From Fratercula arctica (taxonomy: Eukaryota; Chordata; Aves; Charadriiformes; Alcidae): DNA of 64,000 nucleotides. A program made the position numbers and the translations under genes. Shown here in pieces: positions 62,904 to 64,000 of the stretch (position 1 is the stretch's first letter; each line of letters opens with the position of its first letter). The stretch lies in assembly GCA_947846985.1 (NCBI GenBank), contig CANTUZ010000001.1, positions 5,005,504 to 5,069,503 of the forward strand. Direction: 5' to 3'. A model generated the notes under the pieces. The model was not told the origin of the DNA. It searched no databases and was given only the letters and a program-made list of their open reading frames with translations.

Positions 62904-62983
62904 AGGAAAAGAAAGAGGAAGGAGAAAGAGAGAAAAGGGAGGAAAGGGAAACTAATGAAAAGAAGGGAGAGAAGAGGAGGGGG
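62904..62983 (+). repeat. Purine-rich (GA) tract
   Basis: Uninterrupted purines over 62904-62951 (48 bases) and 62957-62983 (27 bases), broken by ACTAAT. On the TENM4 sense strand it is a long pyrimidine tract ending about 50 bases before the candidate exon at 62819-62853. Confidence 0.85.
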
Positions 62984-63879
62984 CTCTTCCTCTTGCCACA
63001 TAGAAAGTTCTCAGACACAGGATATGCTTATTGTGTCAGTTGTAGACTCCTGCTACACATCTCTGCTTGCCTTTGCAAGGATGGAAATTTCCAGGCAGCG
63101 ACAAACCATCCTAAATTCCCAGTCCTGAATACTGCCTGGAGTCCACGGCAGTCAAAATCGAGCCTCTTCAAACTCTGGGGTACTTAAAATCTGTAACTGC
63201 AGGCACATTTCACAGCCTGTGACAATCCCTGTTTAAAAGACGTAGCTTTTTCTTCGTGTTTTCTCTCTCTGTTGACTAATACGGGATTTAAAAAAAAGGG
63301 ATATTCAACAGAAATACAATTCCATTTTTGACATGAGATCTCTATAATCTCCTATTGCTTTACTTCAAAGGCCTTAATTCTTGGATTAATGTCTCTTAGC
63401 CAGGATTTATTTTTTTACATATTGGACATGTTATTCTCTTAGGTGGAGGTCTTTTTTTTGGTTCTAAAAATATTCGCAGTGGGGAAGGTCGACTTCATGG
63501 AAGAGGTGGAATTGGGCATCCAAGTTTGCTAAACAGCTCTGAAGCCTGGTCTTTTATGCCTACAGAATTCCCACCAAAAGAAATGGAAAAAACTCTGCAC
63601 GTCGGAGGAGCAGACTATTAGAGTGGAGATTTGTCACAGATTTACTGATCATCTATGCAGCACAGCTGCTTTGCATTATGACACCATTATAACACATTTC
63701 ATTTTCTTAATGCTGTTTAGTGAAGGAACAAAAGCCTGTCAGTTGTGCTCTGTAAATGTGCTGATTTGTTGTTTGGCATAAAATTACACGTTCTTTTCCG
63801 ACATGTTCGTTATCTGAAGGGACGCTGGGCAAAATTACACCATTCCCACTAATGTGTCAAAAGCCAAAACATCAGTCTT

Positions 63880-64000
63880 GAGATGACCTGTTAATCTGCC
63901 TAATTAATAAAATGGTTAAATTAAGGATCAATTACAAATGTGACTGATTTGTGAGGCAAGCGAAATCATCAAATGATGCAGAAGGATCTCTTCATGCAGG
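63880..64000. promoter_or_regulatory. Candidate conserved non-coding stretch at window end
   Basis: Homeodomain-like and AT words of moderate complexity (TGTTAATCTGCCTAATTAAT, ATGGTTAAATTAAGGATCAA, TTACAAATGTGACTGATTTG). No repeat family recognised. Low confidence and cut by the window edge. Confidence 0.2.

Larger units (their letters stand above)
60745..64000 (-). other. TENM4: TENM4 intron (partial), upstream of the cytoplasmic exon
   Basis: The intron continues past the window end. It holds alternating purine-pyrimidine sequence (60876-60980), the candidate alternative exon at 62819-62853, a purine-rich tract (62904-62983) and an AT-rich element-like stretch at 63880-64000. The preceding cytoplasmic coding exon expected for TENM4 was not found on the minus strand here. 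Confidence 0.75.

Noticed and set aside
60745..64000. Search for the preceding TENM4 cytoplasmic exon and for the miR-708 hairpin known from a TENM4 intron
   Set aside because: Neither the expected exon end nor the miR-708 mature sequence was found on either strand of the window; both probably lie above 64000.

Overview
This window is vertebrate nuclear DNA, most likely from a bird. Two things show this. First, it carries many CR1 LINE 3' ends with the sauropsid-type octamer tail (ATTCTATG repeats). Second, it holds one long, intron-rich gene with canonical GT-AG splicing. I see no prokaryotic operons, no RNA genes I can support, no CRISPR array and no intact mobile element. The species cannot be named from this window.

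The only gene I can support is teneurin-4 (TENM4), on the minus strand, so transcription runs from high to low coordinates. Seven consecutive coding exons are present: 60646-60744 (cytoplasmic), 58316-58551 (cytoplasmic proline-rich part plus transmembrane helix), 36011-36181, 30871-31085 and 24728-24938 (extracellular juxtamembrane region), 5423-5524 (EGF repeat 1) and 604-798 (EGF repeats 2 and 3). Their junction phases fit together exactly and together encode about 410 continuous residues with no frameshift or stop. The gene runs off both ends: the N-terminal cytoplasmic exons lie above 64000, and the later EGF repeats and the extracellular core lie below 1.

More than 97% of the window is intron. 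The introns measure about 4.6, 19.2, 5.9, 4.9, 22.1 and 2.1 kb, plus partial ones at the two ends. They hold 13 recognisable CR1 fragments, ten of them in the same orientation as TENM4. They also hold a few older degraded repeats, homopolymer tracts, two short exact tandem duplications, a strong hairpin near 3.1 kb and several AT-rich stretches that look like candidate conserved non-coding elements.

The points most worth checking are a possible alternative first exon at 62819-62853 (ATG, GTAAGT donor, phase compatible with the exon at 60744), the 29-bp inverted repeat at 3069-3151, an X-box (RFX-type) site at 33988-34001 and a homeodomain-motif-dense stretch at 56250-56560. I found no convincing evidence of an undescribed system. 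The window reads as the interior of a large neuronal adhesion gene.
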